A stretch of 64,000 nucleotides of DNA, from assembly GCA_040772085.1 (NCBI GenBank), contig JAXGYU010000001.1, positions 1,736,001 through 1,800,000 on the forward strand, written 5' to 3'. A program made the position numbers and the translations under genes. Positions 51,441 to 60,241 of this stretch are shown here, piece after piece (position 1 is the first letter of the stretch; each line of letters opens with the position of its first letter). This DNA is from JAXGMV01 sp040772085 (GTDB lineage Bacteria > Chloroflexota > Anaerolineae > Anaerolineales > Anaerolineaceae). The notes beneath the pieces are model-generated. The model saw nothing but the letters and a program-made list of their open reading frames with translations. It was not told the DNA's origin and did no database searches.

Positions 51441-52469
51441 ATGCACAATTTGATCGACATTCTGCCAGTGGGGGTCTTCATTCTTGATAAGGATTTTCAC
51501 ATCGCCGATGTGAACTCAAAAATCGAAGAATATTTTTGTATTCCCCGTGCGCCGATGCTGGGGCAGGACAAGCGAAAGCTGGTCAGCGAGAAAATTTGTC
51601 ATATCTTCGAGAAGCCGGTTGAATTTCGCGACCGGATTCTGGCAACCTATGACGATAACAGCTATATTGAGAGCTTTGCCTGCCATGTCATGCCGACCGC
51701 GGACCGCCAGGAACGCTGGTTGCAGCACTCCAGTCAGCCAATTGCTGATGGCACATACGCGGGCGGGCGGATTGAAGTTTATTCTGACGTCACAGATCGT
51801 GTGCTTGCTGAGCGGGAAATCCACTGGATTTCCACCCAGGCGCTGAAAATTCAGGAGCAGGACCGCGGCAGGATTGCGAGCAACCTGCATGACGGACTCG
51901 GTCAAACCGTTCTGGCGATCAAATTCTCGCTCGAAAACACGCTTTCCACGCTCATCTCACAGGGCTGCGTGAGCGAGAAGGAGATCAGTGACCTGCGCAA
52001 GTCAATTGGGTGGGTGGCTGAGATGGGCAAGGAAATCAGCGAGATCTCCAGCAACCTGATGCCCTCCGTGCTGCATACCGCGGGTCTGAAAGCGACCCTG
52101 CCCTGGCTGAAGGAACAATATTCAGCCATGTATCCTTTCGAGGTCAATATCATCACCCTTGGCATGGGTGAGGAACGCCTGAACCAGGACCTCGAGATCG
52201 TCATTTTCCGCCTCTTCCAGGAGGGGTTGAATAACATCGTCAAACACTCAGACGCAAAGAATGTAGAATTGAAGCTGGTCTACAATCATCCCAATATCAT
52301 TGCGTCCATAACGGATGATGGGAAAGGCTTCGACGCGACGCTGCCAAACAGCGGCGGCATTGGGCTGAAGCTGATGCGCCAGCGGATTGAGGACATGAAA
52401 GGCACCTTCAGAATCACTTCAGTACTCAAGAAAGGGACGACGATCCGGGCAGAGATCCCGGCACAATGA
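51441..52469 (+). CDS. PAS-containing sensor histidine kinase (NarX/HisKA_3 type), soluble
   Basis: 342 residues. A PAS domain (DILPVGVFILDKDFHIADVN) occupies ~1-125. The HisKA_3 dimerisation helix has RIASNLHDGLGQTVLAIK with phospho-His150, and the HATPase domain has NNIVKHSDAKNVEL and DDGKGFDATLP. There are no membrane segments, so the signal is cytoplasmic. ATG 51441 follows GGAGAG; an in-frame ATG at 51375 would add 22 residues. It is paired with the response regulator 4 bases downstream. Confidence 0.92.
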   Translation: MHNLIDILPVGVFILDKDFHIADVNSKIEEYFCIPRAPMLGQDKRKLVSEKICHIFEKPVEFRDRILATYDDNSYIESFACHVMPTADRQERWLQHSSQPIADGTYAGGRIEVYSDVTDRVLAEREIHWISTQALKIQEQDRGRIASNLHDGLGQTVLAIKFSLENTLSTLISQGCVSEKEISDLRKSIGWVAEMGKEISEISSNLMPSVLHTAGLKATLPWLKEQYSAMYPFEVNIITLGMGEERLNQDLEIVIFRLFQEGLNNIVKHSDAKNVELKLVYNHPNIIASITDDGKGFDATLPNSGGIGLKLMRQRIEDMKGTFRITSVLKKGTTIRAEIPAQ

Positions 52470-52473
52470 TGCC

Positions 52474-53142
52474 ATGAATAAAATATCAGTTATGCTCGTT
52501 GACGATCATCCCCTCATTCGTGACAGCCTGCGAGAACTGGTGACAACTCAAAAAGACATGGTGCTGGTCGGTGAAGCGGACAACGGCAGGGATGCCCTGC
52601 AGATGATCCAGAAACTCAGGCCAGCTATTGTTGTGCTTGACCTGAACCTGCCGGATATCAGCGGTCTGGATATTGCCAGACAGCTCAATCAGGATGGCAC
52701 AGGCGGCGAACCAGATGAAACCAAAGTGATCATCCTTTCGGTCGTGATTAAGGAAAATATTGTCTTCGACGCGCTCACAGCTGGCGTAAGGGGGTATATT
52801 GTCAAGACGGCTTCCGGCAACGAGATCATCCAGGCCATCAAGTATGTGCACCATGGTCATTACTACCTGAGCCCCGAGGTGTCCAACAACATTATTCCTG
52901 AGTATCTGAAGGGACATGGCAGCACGTTCAGCAATGACCCCTATAACTCGCTCACGAACCGCGAGCAGCAGATCTTCAGGATGCTGGCTGAGGGCAAGAC
53001 CAACAAGGATATTTCCGAAATCCTGTCGATCAGCCAGAAGACGGTTGAACGGCACCGCGCCAACATTATGGGGAAACTGAAGGTGCGCTCCTATCGCGAT
53101 TTGCTGAAATACGCTATCGATCTGGGCATCCTCGAAGAATAG
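52474..53142 (+). CDS. NarL/FixJ-family response regulator
   Basis: 222 residues. The receiver domain has the acidic pair in MLVDDHPLIRDSL, the phospho-Asp56 in VVLDLNLPDISG and the Lys in VKTASG. The LuxR-type HTH (LTNREQQIFRMLAEGKTNKD and LSISQKTVERHRANIMGKL) binds DNA. It is the partner of the upstream kinase. Targets are unknown; the cyanase/HPP genes upstream are candidates by position. Confidence 0.95.
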   Translation: MNKISVMLVDDHPLIRDSLRELVTTQKDMVLVGEADNGRDALQMIQKLRPAIVVLDLNLPDISGLDIARQLNQDGTGGEPDETKVIILSVVIKENIVFDALTAGVRGYIVKTASGNEIIQAIKYVHHGHYYLSPEVSNNIIPEYLKGHGSTFSNDPYNSLTNREQQIFRMLAEGKTNKDISEILSISQKTVERHRANIMGKLKVRSYRDLLKYAIDLGILEE

Positions 53143-53166
53143 GATTTCATCCTGCCTGTATAATAA

Positions 53167-53194
53167 AAATTATCCGCTATCGCACGGATAATTT
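53167..53194 (+). other. Hairpin immediately upstream of the LysM gene
   Basis: 10-bp stem AAATTATCCG / CGGATAATTT with an 8-base loop, ending 3 bases before the LysM ATG. TATAAT occurs at 53159-53164. The hairpin can be the weak terminator of the response-regulator gene, or a 5' structure of the LysM mRNA, whose start codon has no Shine-Dalgarno site. Confidence 0.5.
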
Positions 53195-53197
53195 CTT

Positions 53198-53761
53198 ATG
53201 TCTGCGCCAACCTCAACCCGTTCGTATTCTGCCAGAGGCAGACTATCACTATTGCTGTTCGCCATGCTCCTGGCGCTGTTGCTGCGCCCTGCCAGTCAGG
53301 CGCTGGCTCAGGAAGCCACGCCTTTTACAGTGGAGGACTTCAATGCCACACCGACGGCAGTAATTTTCGGAAATGAGCTGGATGAAACCGGCGCGCTGTA
53401 TCATATCGTCCAGCCGGGGGAATCGCTGGACTATATCGCCCGTATCAATAATATCGATACGTTTACCATCCTGTCGCTCAACGGTCTGCCGGGTGATGTG
53501 CTGCTGCACCCGGGCGACCGGCTGCTGATCAGGCTGCCTGTGCCGCCCACGCCGCTGCCGAGCATGACTGCCATCCCGGCTGAGGAGCTGGCGAAAACGC
53601 CTTCCATCACGCCGTCACCGACGATAACGCTGGCACCGCTGACAGAGCGTGTGATGGAACATGTCACCGTCCCGTCGCTGGTGATCATCGGCGTGTTGCT
53701 GCTGGTCATTGGCGGCGGATTTGCTGTGGCAGTCTGGGCCGGCAGACAAAAACCATACTGA
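53198..53761 (+). CDS. Secreted/anchored LysM-domain protein
   Basis: 187 residues. A signal peptide (RLSLLLFAMLLALLL, cleavage near QALA) is followed by a LysM domain (YHIVQPGESLDYIARINNID to HPGDRLLI, ~70-113). A Pro/Thr-rich stalk and a C-terminal membrane helix (VIIGVLLLVIGGGFAVAVWA) complete it. It probably binds peptidoglycan or another glycan at the cell surface while anchored in the membrane. No Shine-Dalgarno site is visible. Confidence 0.8.
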   Translation: MSAPTSTRSYSARGRLSLLLFAMLLALLLRPASQALAQEATPFTVEDFNATPTAVIFGNELDETGALYHIVQPGESLDYIARINNIDTFTILSLNGLPGDVLLHPGDRLLIRLPVPPTPLPSMTAIPAEELAKTPSITPSPTITLAPLTERVMEHVTVPSLVIIGVLLLVIGGGFAVAVWAGRQKPY

Positions 53762-53785
53762 CATCGAAGAAGATAAGGGGTAATC

Positions 53786-55240
53786 ATGGAAGACAAAGCT
53801 GGTATTCAGATTGGCAAACGTGCATTCTTCAGTTCTTTCTTTGTGCTGCTGGCATTGATGGTCCTGGCAGGCATCCTGACCATGGTGGTGCCGGCAGGCG
53901 AGTTTGAGCGCGCTGACGTGGATGGCAGGACGGTAATTATCACCGAATCCTATCAGACGGTTGACAAGCCGGATTATCCTTTCTGGCGCTGGCTGACAGC
54001 GCCGGCAGAGGTGATCACCATTGGTCCCGATCGCTTGACGCTGGGGGTGCTGGTGATCTTCATCATGCTCATGGCCGCTGCCTTCGCGATCCTCGACAAG
54101 AGCGGCATTCTGGGCGGCATGATCGCAGGGATCGTGCGCCGCTATGGCGCGCGCAAGTACACCCTGCTGATGATCGTTACCTTTGTATTCATGTTGATGG
54201 GCGCGCTGTTCGGCATCATGGAGGAGGCGGTCATGCTGCTGCCGATGATGCTGGCGCTCTCATACCGCATGGGTTGGGACGCGCTGGTCGGTCTGGGCAT
54301 GAGCATGCTGGCCCTCAACATGGGCTTCTCCGCCGCCATCACCAACCCGTTCACCATCGGCCTGGCACAAAAACTGGCTGATCTGCCGATGTTCTCTGGC
54401 AGTTGGCTGCGCGTGCTGGCCTTCGGCCTGTTTTATGCCGTCTTCTACGTATTCATATCAAGATACGCGCGCAAGATTGAGCGCGATCCGAAAGCCTCAC
54501 TGATTTACGGCGAGGACGACCAGATGCGCCAGCGTTATGCAAACCGTACATTGGATGAGCAGACGCTCGGTAAATCAATTCGGCGCTCGGCTTATCTCTG
54601 GCTGACGGTCTTCCTCGTGCTCTTCATGGTCGTCCTGGTCACCGCGCCGTTTGTCCCCGCCATCTCCGATGTCTCCCTGCCAATCGTCGCGATATTGTTC
54701 CTGATCGGCGGCATTGGCGCGGGCTGGCTGGCGGGGTTGCGCGGCAAGGCGGCCTGGCACGCGGTCAGGGAAGGCATTGGCGGACTGCTGCCTGGTATTC
54801 CGCTGATATTGATGGCTGCCAGCGTCAAGTACATTGCGGCAACCGGCATGATCCTTGATACCATTCTCGAGCGTGCGGCCCAGTCGTTTGCCGGCCTGAC
54901 CCCGAGCGTTGGCGCGATTGCCATGTTCTTTGTCGCGCTCATCCTTGAAGTCTTCATCTCTTCGGCGACCGCCAAGGCGTTTCTGCTTATCCCGCTGCTG
55001 CTGCCGTTGGCGGATCTGATCAGCCTCAACCGTCAGATCGCTGTGACGGCGTACTGCTTTGGCGATGGCTTCAGCAACATGGCTTACCCCACCAACGCGC
55101 TGCTGCTGCTCGTGCTGGGCGTGTCGATGATCAGCATCCCGAAGTGGCTGCGCTGGACCGCGCCGCTGTGGGGCGTGGTGTTCCTGCTCTCCATCGTCGT
55201 GCTGCTTTTCGCTGTGGCGATCGGCTATGGTCCGTATTAG
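53786..55240 (+). CDS. YfcC-family (DcuC-like) carboxylate carrier
   Basis: 484 residues with about 12 membrane helices. The VPAGEFER motif near the N-terminus, ALFGIMEEAVMLLPMMLALS, SAAITNPFTIGLAQKLADLP and the C-terminal half ISSATAKAFLLIPLLLPLAD with FSNMAYPTNALLL define the YfcC/C4-dicarboxylate-anaerobic-carrier group. These proteins exchange or take up dicarboxylates or amino-acid-like anions. AAGGGG precedes the ATG. The substrate is not known. Confidence 0.88.
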   Translation: MEDKAGIQIGKRAFFSSFFVLLALMVLAGILTMVVPAGEFERADVDGRTVIITESYQTVDKPDYPFWRWLTAPAEVITIGPDRLTLGVLVIFIMLMAAAFAILDKSGILGGMIAGIVRRYGARKYTLLMIVTFVFMLMGALFGIMEEAVMLLPMMLALSYRMGWDALVGLGMSMLALNMGFSAAITNPFTIGLAQKLADLPMFSGSWLRVLAFGLFYAVFYVFISRYARKIERDPKASLIYGEDDQMRQRYANRTLDEQTLGKSIRRSAYLWLTVFLVLFMVVLVTAPFVPAISDVSLPIVAILFLIGGIGAGWLAGLRGKAAWHAVREGIGGLLPGIPLILMAASVKYIAATGMILDTILERAAQSFAGLTPSVGAIAMFFVALILEVFISSATAKAFLLIPLLLPLADLISLNRQIAVTAYCFGDGFSNMAYPTNALLLLVLGVSMISIPKWLRWTAPLWGVVFLLSIVVLLFAVAIGYGPY

Positions 55241-55284
55241 GCGGCGGCGGCAGATAATTATTCATATTCAAAAGGATATTATTG

Positions 55285-55845
55285 ATGTTAGAGGTGCGCA
55301 AACTAAAAAATGATCAGGGCAGCGCTTTGCTGAGTCATTACAAGACGGCAGGTTATAAACACCAGTCCGGCTGGCAAACCTGCTACTGTCAGTTCTATAT
55401 GATGCCGGCAGAGCAGTTCAACGCCTCAACCGCTAAGGAAAGGGAGACCGCTTTACTGGCGGAAGTGGAAGATGGCAGCATGCAGGGCTATATTGCCATG
55501 GACGATGTGAAGATCGTCGGGTGGTGTCTGGCGAACCAGCTCGGGGTGCTGGTGCGGAAACCGCGCATACACGCGCTCGTTGACGACCCTGAGAAGACTG
55601 CCTATATCGGCTGTTTTGTCGTCAACCATGCCTATCGCAATCAGGGTTTGGCGACGCGGCTGCTGGCATTCGCGCTGGAAGATCTGAGGTCACAAGGGTA
55701 TAGGCAGGTGCTGGCGAAACCGAACGCGGGCGCCGCCAGCCATGAGCGGATGTATGCCGGCACGCCATCCATGTACGAAAAGGCTGGGTTCACGAAACTG
55801 GAGAATAAGGCTTATCGCAATCTGGTATCGTTGATGCTGGTATAG
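55285..55845 (+). CDS. GNAT-family N-acetyltransferase
   Basis: 186 residues. The acetyl-CoA motif A is VVNHAYRNQGLATRLLAFAL, preceded by the strand YIGCFVV, with motif B in MYEKAGFTKLE. The acceptor substrate cannot be deduced. ATG 55285 is preferred over TTG 55282, with AAGGA 9 bases upstream. It stands alone between the carrier and a lipoprotein gene. Confidence 0.88.
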   Translation: MLEVRKLKNDQGSALLSHYKTAGYKHQSGWQTCYCQFYMMPAEQFNASTAKERETALLAEVEDGSMQGYIAMDDVKIVGWCLANQLGVLVRKPRIHALVDDPEKTAYIGCFVVNHAYRNQGLATRLLAFALEDLRSQGYRQVLAKPNAGAASHERMYAGTPSMYEKAGFTKLENKAYRNLVSLMLV

Positions 55846-55881
55846 GGTCTGGCAGATACCAATAACAAGAGGGGATTTATT

Positions 55882-56613
55882 ATGCGAAAGGTATATTTGT
55901 TCGTCTGTACGGCATTGCTGATTATTACTGGCTGCGCGCCTGTCCCTCAACCTACGCCCTTGCCGCCGACCGCGGCTCCCCCGACTTCCACTGTTACCAT
56001 AACGAGTACCCTTATCCCAACGGTCACGAGCACCACAACACCAACCCGCACACCAACGCCGGCAGTACGCCGGGTAACCCCGGTTGATACGGCATCAGGC
56101 AGCTCATTGCCTGAGGGGGTTACCTGGGAGGGTGACACGCTTTTGTTCAGCGAGAGAGGATTGAAATTGCGATTGTCGCAGCAGGATTGGGCACTCCTGC
56201 CTGAGTTCACTGGAAAGACGGACTCATTTGAAGGTTATACCTTTGGACGGAGCAAGGCATTATTGAATGGGAAGCGTCAGCCCTTTTCACCCTCAATCGG
56301 GGTCATGTTTTATCTTTTTCACGAAGAGACGGACCTCATCACTTTCACCGCGCTGCTCCGGGCACGCTTGGGTAAAAATTTTCCTGCGATTGAGAGCATG
56401 TTTAGCGGTAAACCAGACGAAGCCAAATTAAAAATCCCTGCGTTGGTCTACTATGGGCATATTGACGAGGCAAAGACTTACTCGGTTTATATCATCCATA
56501 CGGTCAGGGGAAAGGTTGGCATTCAGATCAGCTTTGAGATTGTGGATTCGGTGCTGGATCAGGCGCGTCCTGAATTTTTCGAGATCATGGAATCGATTGA
56601 ATTTGTGGAGTGA
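55882..56613 (+). CDS. Lipoprotein of unknown function
   Basis: 243 residues. The signal peptide has lipobox ITGC (Cys18), followed by a Thr/Pro-rich linker (~20-75) typical of Anaerolineae surface lipoproteins. A globular domain (~80-243) opens with LLFSERGLKLRLSQQDWALL. That domain has alternating strand-like and helix-like segments and no motif I recognise. A good AGAGGGG site precedes the ATG. Confidence 0.75.
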   Translation: MRKVYLFVCTALLIITGCAPVPQPTPLPPTAAPPTSTVTITSTLIPTVTSTTTPTRTPTPAVRRVTPVDTASGSSLPEGVTWEGDTLLFSERGLKLRLSQQDWALLPEFTGKTDSFEGYTFGRSKALLNGKRQPFSPSIGVMFYLFHEETDLITFTALLRARLGKNFPAIESMFSGKPDEAKLKIPALVYYGHIDEAKTYSVYIIHTVRGKVGIQISFEIVDSVLDQARPEFFEIMESIEFVE

Positions 56614-56859
56614 TTAGTAGCCTGAACGGAGGGAGTGGAAATAACGCTCCTATTAACCTTGACCGTGGGCTGTTGATCAGAGAGAAAGTTGCTTATTTTA
56701 TTATTAGAGACAACCGACTATTTGAGATATTGGCTAATCCATCAGCTATAACAGTTTCTTAGCTTGGCGCGATTTATATGTAGGGGTTCTGACTATAATT
56801 AGTAATAATAGAATCAACCTATTCCCAGTAGTTTCGGCAATAATACCAGGAGTTGACGA

Positions 56860-58323
56860 ATGGATACACCAGAAGTATTAATGTTGCGGCTCAGAAAAAC
56901 CTTAACATTGGGGTTGATTAATGTAATCAATAAACTGCTGCAAAATTTTTCAGAAAATGAGCTGCGAAGTTTGAGATATAGTGAAACTTATATCTATATT
57001 AAAGACTCGACTAATGAACGAAAAGTTCGCACAAATTGTGATAGTCAATCGTTGTTGAAATTTATTAGAAGTGAATGGGAGACTGTAAAGGGAAAACTAA
57101 CCAACCTCGACGAGAATTCACAATATGGATCTTATTTTAGGTCTTTCATTTATATCTTGCTTGGGGGCAGGAACTTATTTGCGCACGAACATGTGTTCAC
57201 TTATGAAGAAGTTTACTACCATGCATGTATATTAAAAGAGATCTCAAAAAATAAATTGCATGGATTTAATGACCAGGATATTGAATATTTGCTTGACACA
57301 TGCTTAGAAAACATTACTAAGATGCGTATCATTAATATGAATTCTGTAGACCGAAGGAAATTCTTCGAAGCAATTCAAGCTGAGTGTGAAATTGATATCC
57401 TTGATAACAATAATAGATTTTCCATTGATGCAATGGTTGAGACTGTGGAAAAAACCATACAACAATTTGGTGAGGATGCCCGGTTAAAACTGCTCCAACT
57501 CCTTGGTGAGACAGGTGCAGAATACCCTTCAATTTCAATTGATTTAGAAACACAGTCGCGGAACGGTGTACTGGACGTAACGGACAATCTGATCAACCAA
57601 CTCCGCATTTCGAATGAATTAATCAAGCAATCATTGAATGCATTGCAGACCGTTGATTCCCAGCAAACTACGAATACAACACAGAAAAGCGAGGATATCT
57701 TATCAGGTATCGGTATTCAGCACAACGAGGATCCTAATTATTCCGATGAGGACGAAGAGGATATTGAGCCCGAAGAGGAGTCAGATGATCGGGATGACGA
57801 ATATGATAATGAAGATGACAATGAATGCGAGGAAAGCAATACTTCCAGTTCTGTTAATGGAGGGCTAGGTGGCGAAGAGGAGTATGAGAGCGGCGATGAA
57901 GAGGACGAATCTTTATCTACTCCTGAGGTAGCAGCAAATAAAATTTCAAAAGTAATAGCGAGACTCCAAGAATTGGCAAAAGCGAAACAATACTCTATAT
58001 TTGAAAGCATAGATAATAATCCCTACCCTCTTACGATAAAAGAAGGAGTGTATCCAGATACCTTATATATCCACACCCGGTATATCCACGCTAGCTTTGG
58101 ACGTTACAAACTATCTCTTGCTCGCGAATACCTACCCTGGCTTTATTTGTTTGCCAATTATTACTTTCTGTTGCCTGAGATGAAAGGACAGTACTATGGT
58201 ACTGAGGTTATTTGTATACCTTCAAAAGATAACGCGGCTTTAATGGTTGGTTCTGCGAAAGCGGCATTGCTTTGTAAGGGGATTTCTAGGATATCTAAGT
58301 GGTTGGATACAGGGGTTTTGTAA
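56860..58323 (+). CDS. HEPN-like (Swt1-type) protein with acidic linker, AT-rich gene
   Basis: 487 residues. The N-terminal region (~1-140) is helical and contains GGRNLFAHEHVFTYEEVYYH, which fits the HEPN Rx4-6H motif (Arg104, His109) and resembles Swt1-type HEPN domains; such domains are often RNases in toxin or defence systems. A middle region (~150-275) precedes a very acidic low-complexity stretch (~290-350, rich in Asp/Glu). A C-terminal domain (~355-487) is unrecognised. The gene is clearly lower in GC and uses AT-rich codons unlike its neighbours, suggesting recent acquisition. AGGAG precedes the ATG. The HEPN call is from motif reading only. Confidence 0.55.
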   Translation: MDTPEVLMLRLRKTLTLGLINVINKLLQNFSENELRSLRYSETYIYIKDSTNERKVRTNCDSQSLLKFIRSEWETVKGKLTNLDENSQYGSYFRSFIYILLGGRNLFAHEHVFTYEEVYYHACILKEISKNKLHGFNDQDIEYLLDTCLENITKMRIINMNSVDRRKFFEAIQAECEIDILDNNNRFSIDAMVETVEKTIQQFGEDARLKLLQLLGETGAEYPSISIDLETQSRNGVLDVTDNLINQLRISNELIKQSLNALQTVDSQQTTNTTQKSEDILSGIGIQHNEDPNYSDEDEEDIEPEEESDDRDDEYDNEDDNECEESNTSSSVNGGLGGEEEYESGDEEDESLSTPEVAANKISKVIARLQELAKAKQYSIFESIDNNPYPLTIKEGVYPDTLYIHTRYIHASFGRYKLSLAREYLPWLYLFANYYFLLPEMKGQYYGTEVICIPSKDNAALMVGSAKAALLCKGISRISKWLDTGVL

Positions 58324-58452
58324 TAGTGCCCAGTCCGACTTACGAACCAAAATTTAATTTCCAGTCCCATTATGCATGGAAGAAGTGCATGGATAGATGA
58401 ATTTGTTTTTGATTAAGGTGCCAGAGTAAAGATAGAGCCGGAACACTTTTCC

Positions 58453-58923
58453 ATGACCGAAAAAACAACCGTCATGCGCATGCTGGATGCCCATGCCATC
58501 CCGTACATCGTTCACGAAGCCGGCCATGGCGAGGTGCTGAGCGCTGAAGATGTGGCGGCGGCGCTGGGCAGGGACCCCTACACCATCTTCAAGACACTGG
58601 TGACGGTCGCCGGCTCGGGCAAGCATTATGTCTTCATGCTGCCGGCGCCAGCGACCCTCGACCTGAAGAAGGCAGCCGCTGTCGCGGGCGAGAAATCGAT
58701 TGCGATGATCAAAGCCAAAGAGCTGCTGCCCTTGACCGGGTACGTCCACGGTGGCTGCTCGCCAGTCGGGATGAAGAAGATATTCCCGACCTATATCGAT
58801 GAACTCGCGCTCCTCAGCGAGTCGATCATTTTCAACGGCGGACGGGTGGGGTTGCAACTGGAAATGCCGCTGACCGACCTGCAGAAGGTTGTTGCGGTCA
58901 CGCCGGCGGATCTGTCCGTCTGA
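58453..58923 (+). CDS. ybaK: YbaK/EbsC-type aminoacyl-tRNA deacylase
   Basis: 156 residues, full length. It should hydrolyse mischarged Cys-tRNA(Pro) in trans. Motifs are YTIFKTLVT (catalytic Lys), KKAAAVAGEKSIAMI and GYVHGGCSPVGMKK. The ribosome site is weak. GC content returns to the local norm here. It ends at a bidirectional terminator. Confidence 0.93.
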   Translation: MTEKTTVMRMLDAHAIPYIVHEAGHGEVLSAEDVAAALGRDPYTIFKTLVTVAGSGKHYVFMLPAPATLDLKKAAAVAGEKSIAMIKAKELLPLTGYVHGGCSPVGMKKIFPTYIDELALLSESIIFNGGRVGLQLEMPLTDLQKVVAVTPADLSV

Positions 58924-58953
58924 CCATCCTGCCCACGCCCATTGACGCGATTC

Positions 58954-58989
58954 AAAAAGCACACGTTTGATATCAAACGTGTGCTTTTT
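58954..58989. terminator. Bidirectional terminator between convergent genes
   Basis: A 36-base perfect palindrome with arms AAAAAGCACACGTTTGAT / ATCAAACGTGTGCTTTTT gives a long stem with T5 on the 3' side in both directions. It serves ybaK (plus) and the ATC-hydrolase-like gene (minus, ending at 59007). Confidence 0.93.
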
Positions 58990-59006
58990 GATGGCCCAAC
59001 TGGCAG

Positions 59007-59501
59007 TTAATCTCTGCGCCGTATGACGTTATCGCAGCATTCAGCACCATCGGGGATTTTCTGCAGATGCACCATGGTGTAATCGGGGTTATACGCCTGC
59101 ATCTTGGAGGGGTCCACCAGGCAATACAGCCCGCCTAACTCCAGCTCTCCGGCTTCCTTCCAGACATCCGCGATATGGCAATGGAACTGGCGCGCGGCAA
59201 ATTCTTCACCCACCTGCACCTTAACCGGCTTGAACCCGATTGGTGACAGGTCGGAACCCTGTTTGAAGTTCTCGGGCGTGGGCTCCAGCCCCTTGGCTTC
59301 GACCCGCTGGCGCGTTTCGCTTCCAACCTGCGTGCCGTATGCCCAGATGGATTTCTTGATCAGTTCAATTGCTTTCTCACGACCCAGTTCAGCGACCAGG
59401 GTTTTAGCGTAAGCCAGATGCAGCATGCCCAAACGACGGGACAATGCGTTGACGGCAGCTTCGGCTTCAGATACTGTGATCATCTCTTCCTGTTCCGACA
59501 T
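59007..59501 (-). CDS. L-2-amino-thiazoline-4-carboxylic acid (ATC) hydrolase family protein
   Basis: 164 residues. The pattern of an N-terminal helical region (RRLGMLHLAYAKTLVAELG), VQVGEEFAARQFHCHIADVWKE in parts (FAARQFHCHIADVWKE), and the C-terminal HLQKIPDGAECCDNVIRRR follows the ATC hydrolase family, named for a cysteine-synthesis enzyme of Pseudomonas. Many members are uncharacterised, so the reaction is uncertain. CAGGAG precedes the ATG. Confidence 0.75.
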   Translation of the reverse strand: MSEQEEMITVSEAEAAVNALSRRLGMLHLAYAKTLVAELGREKAIELIKKSIWAYGTQVGSETRQRVEAKGLEPTPENFKQGSDLSPIGFKPVKVQVGEEFAARQFHCHIADVWKEAGELELGGLYCLVDPSKMQAYNPDYTMVHLQKIPDGAECCDNVIRRRD

Positions 59502-59605
59502 GTCAGACTCCTGTTCGTGCTTCGTGATGCTGTGCTTTCTATATTATACAGTTCGGTTTCTGCGCGATATCTGTAGCCGGGTTTTGCTCCCGACGCTTCC
59601 ATGTT

Positions 59606-59780
59606 GGCGGGTCATAGAACGTGACCCGCCCATCTTATATGCCGCGCACAAATTTGGTGTCTGTAGGGGCAGCGGCAATCTGTTCTTTGATTGCCCTGCC
59701 CGGTAAAGAGCAGCCGGCAAATGGGTTTTCGCCTTTGAGGCGATTGAGATTGGCGGGTTGTAGAACGCAACCCGCCCTAC
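59606..59780 (+). repeat. Dispersed double-hairpin repeat: half unit plus unit A
   Basis: A lone right-hand hairpin GGCGGGTCA / TGACCCGCC (59606-59630) is followed by complete unit A (59661-59780): GTAGGGGCAG, GGCAATC / GATTGCC, CTGCCC, then GGCGGGTTG / CAACCCGCC. The gap 59502-60241 (740 bases) holds no credible gene; it is occupied by these units and a terminator. Confidence 0.82.
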
Positions 59781-59860
59781 GCCTGAATCGTTTTCGCGCG
59801 AGGGAGACAAACCCCTCCGCCACCTAATAATCAACATTCGACGACGCTTTCCCTGAGGAT

Positions 59861-60000
59861 GGGAGGATTCAAAAACCCGACCGTAGGGGCAGTGGCAATC
59901 TGCTATGTGATTGCCCTGCCCGAAAAAGAGCAGCCGGCAATTTAATTTTCACCGATGGCGAAGTTATTTTTGGCGGGTCATAGAACGTGACCCGCCCTAC
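59861..60000 (+). repeat. Dispersed double-hairpin repeat, unit B
   Basis: Same two-hairpin design as unit A: GTAGGGGCAG-TGGCAATC / GATTGCCCTGCCC, then GGCGGGTCA / TGACCCGCC and CCTAC. Its left flank (GGGAGGATTCAAAAACCCGA) also matches the flank of the inverted copy at 34190-34312, so those two copies share the longest homology. Confidence 0.82.
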
Positions 60001-60025
60001 TTTTTTTCGGGCACAAATTGGTTGT

Positions 60026-60143
60026 CTGTAGGGGCAGCGGCAATCTGTTCTTTGATTGCCTTGCCCGGTAAAGACCATGCGGTAAAAGGTTTTCGCCTTT
60101 GAGACGATTGTGATCGGCGGATCAAAGAACGTGATCCGTCCTC
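60026..60143 (+). repeat. Dispersed double-hairpin repeat, unit C
   Basis: Third unit: TGTAGGGGCAGCGGCAATC / GATTGCCTTGCCC and a diverged second hairpin GGCGGATCA / TGATCCGTC. The changes in the second hairpin are compensating on both arms (GGATCA with TGATCC), which hints at selection for structure. Confidence 0.8.
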
Positions 60144-60185
60144 CGGTTGGTGTACCTAACCCCAATGTCGCAGCCACTTGGCTGG

Positions 60186-60219
60186 TAAAAAAAAATCCAA
60201 GCCCCGAACCGGGGCTTGG
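60186..60219 (-). terminator. Terminator of the iorAB operon
   Basis: A 10-bp stem CCAAGCCCCG / CGGGGCTTGG with a 3-base loop is followed on the minus strand by a run of nine T. It lies 22 bases past the iorB stop. Confidence 0.92.
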
Positions 60220-60241
60220 CGTTTTCATCTAAACACAGATT

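Noticed and set aside
59606..60143. Possible CRISPR array or degraded gene
   Set aside because: Units are ~120-140 bases with internal hairpins and irregular spacing, there are no cas genes, and a copy exists elsewhere in inverted orientation. This fits a dispersed repeat better.
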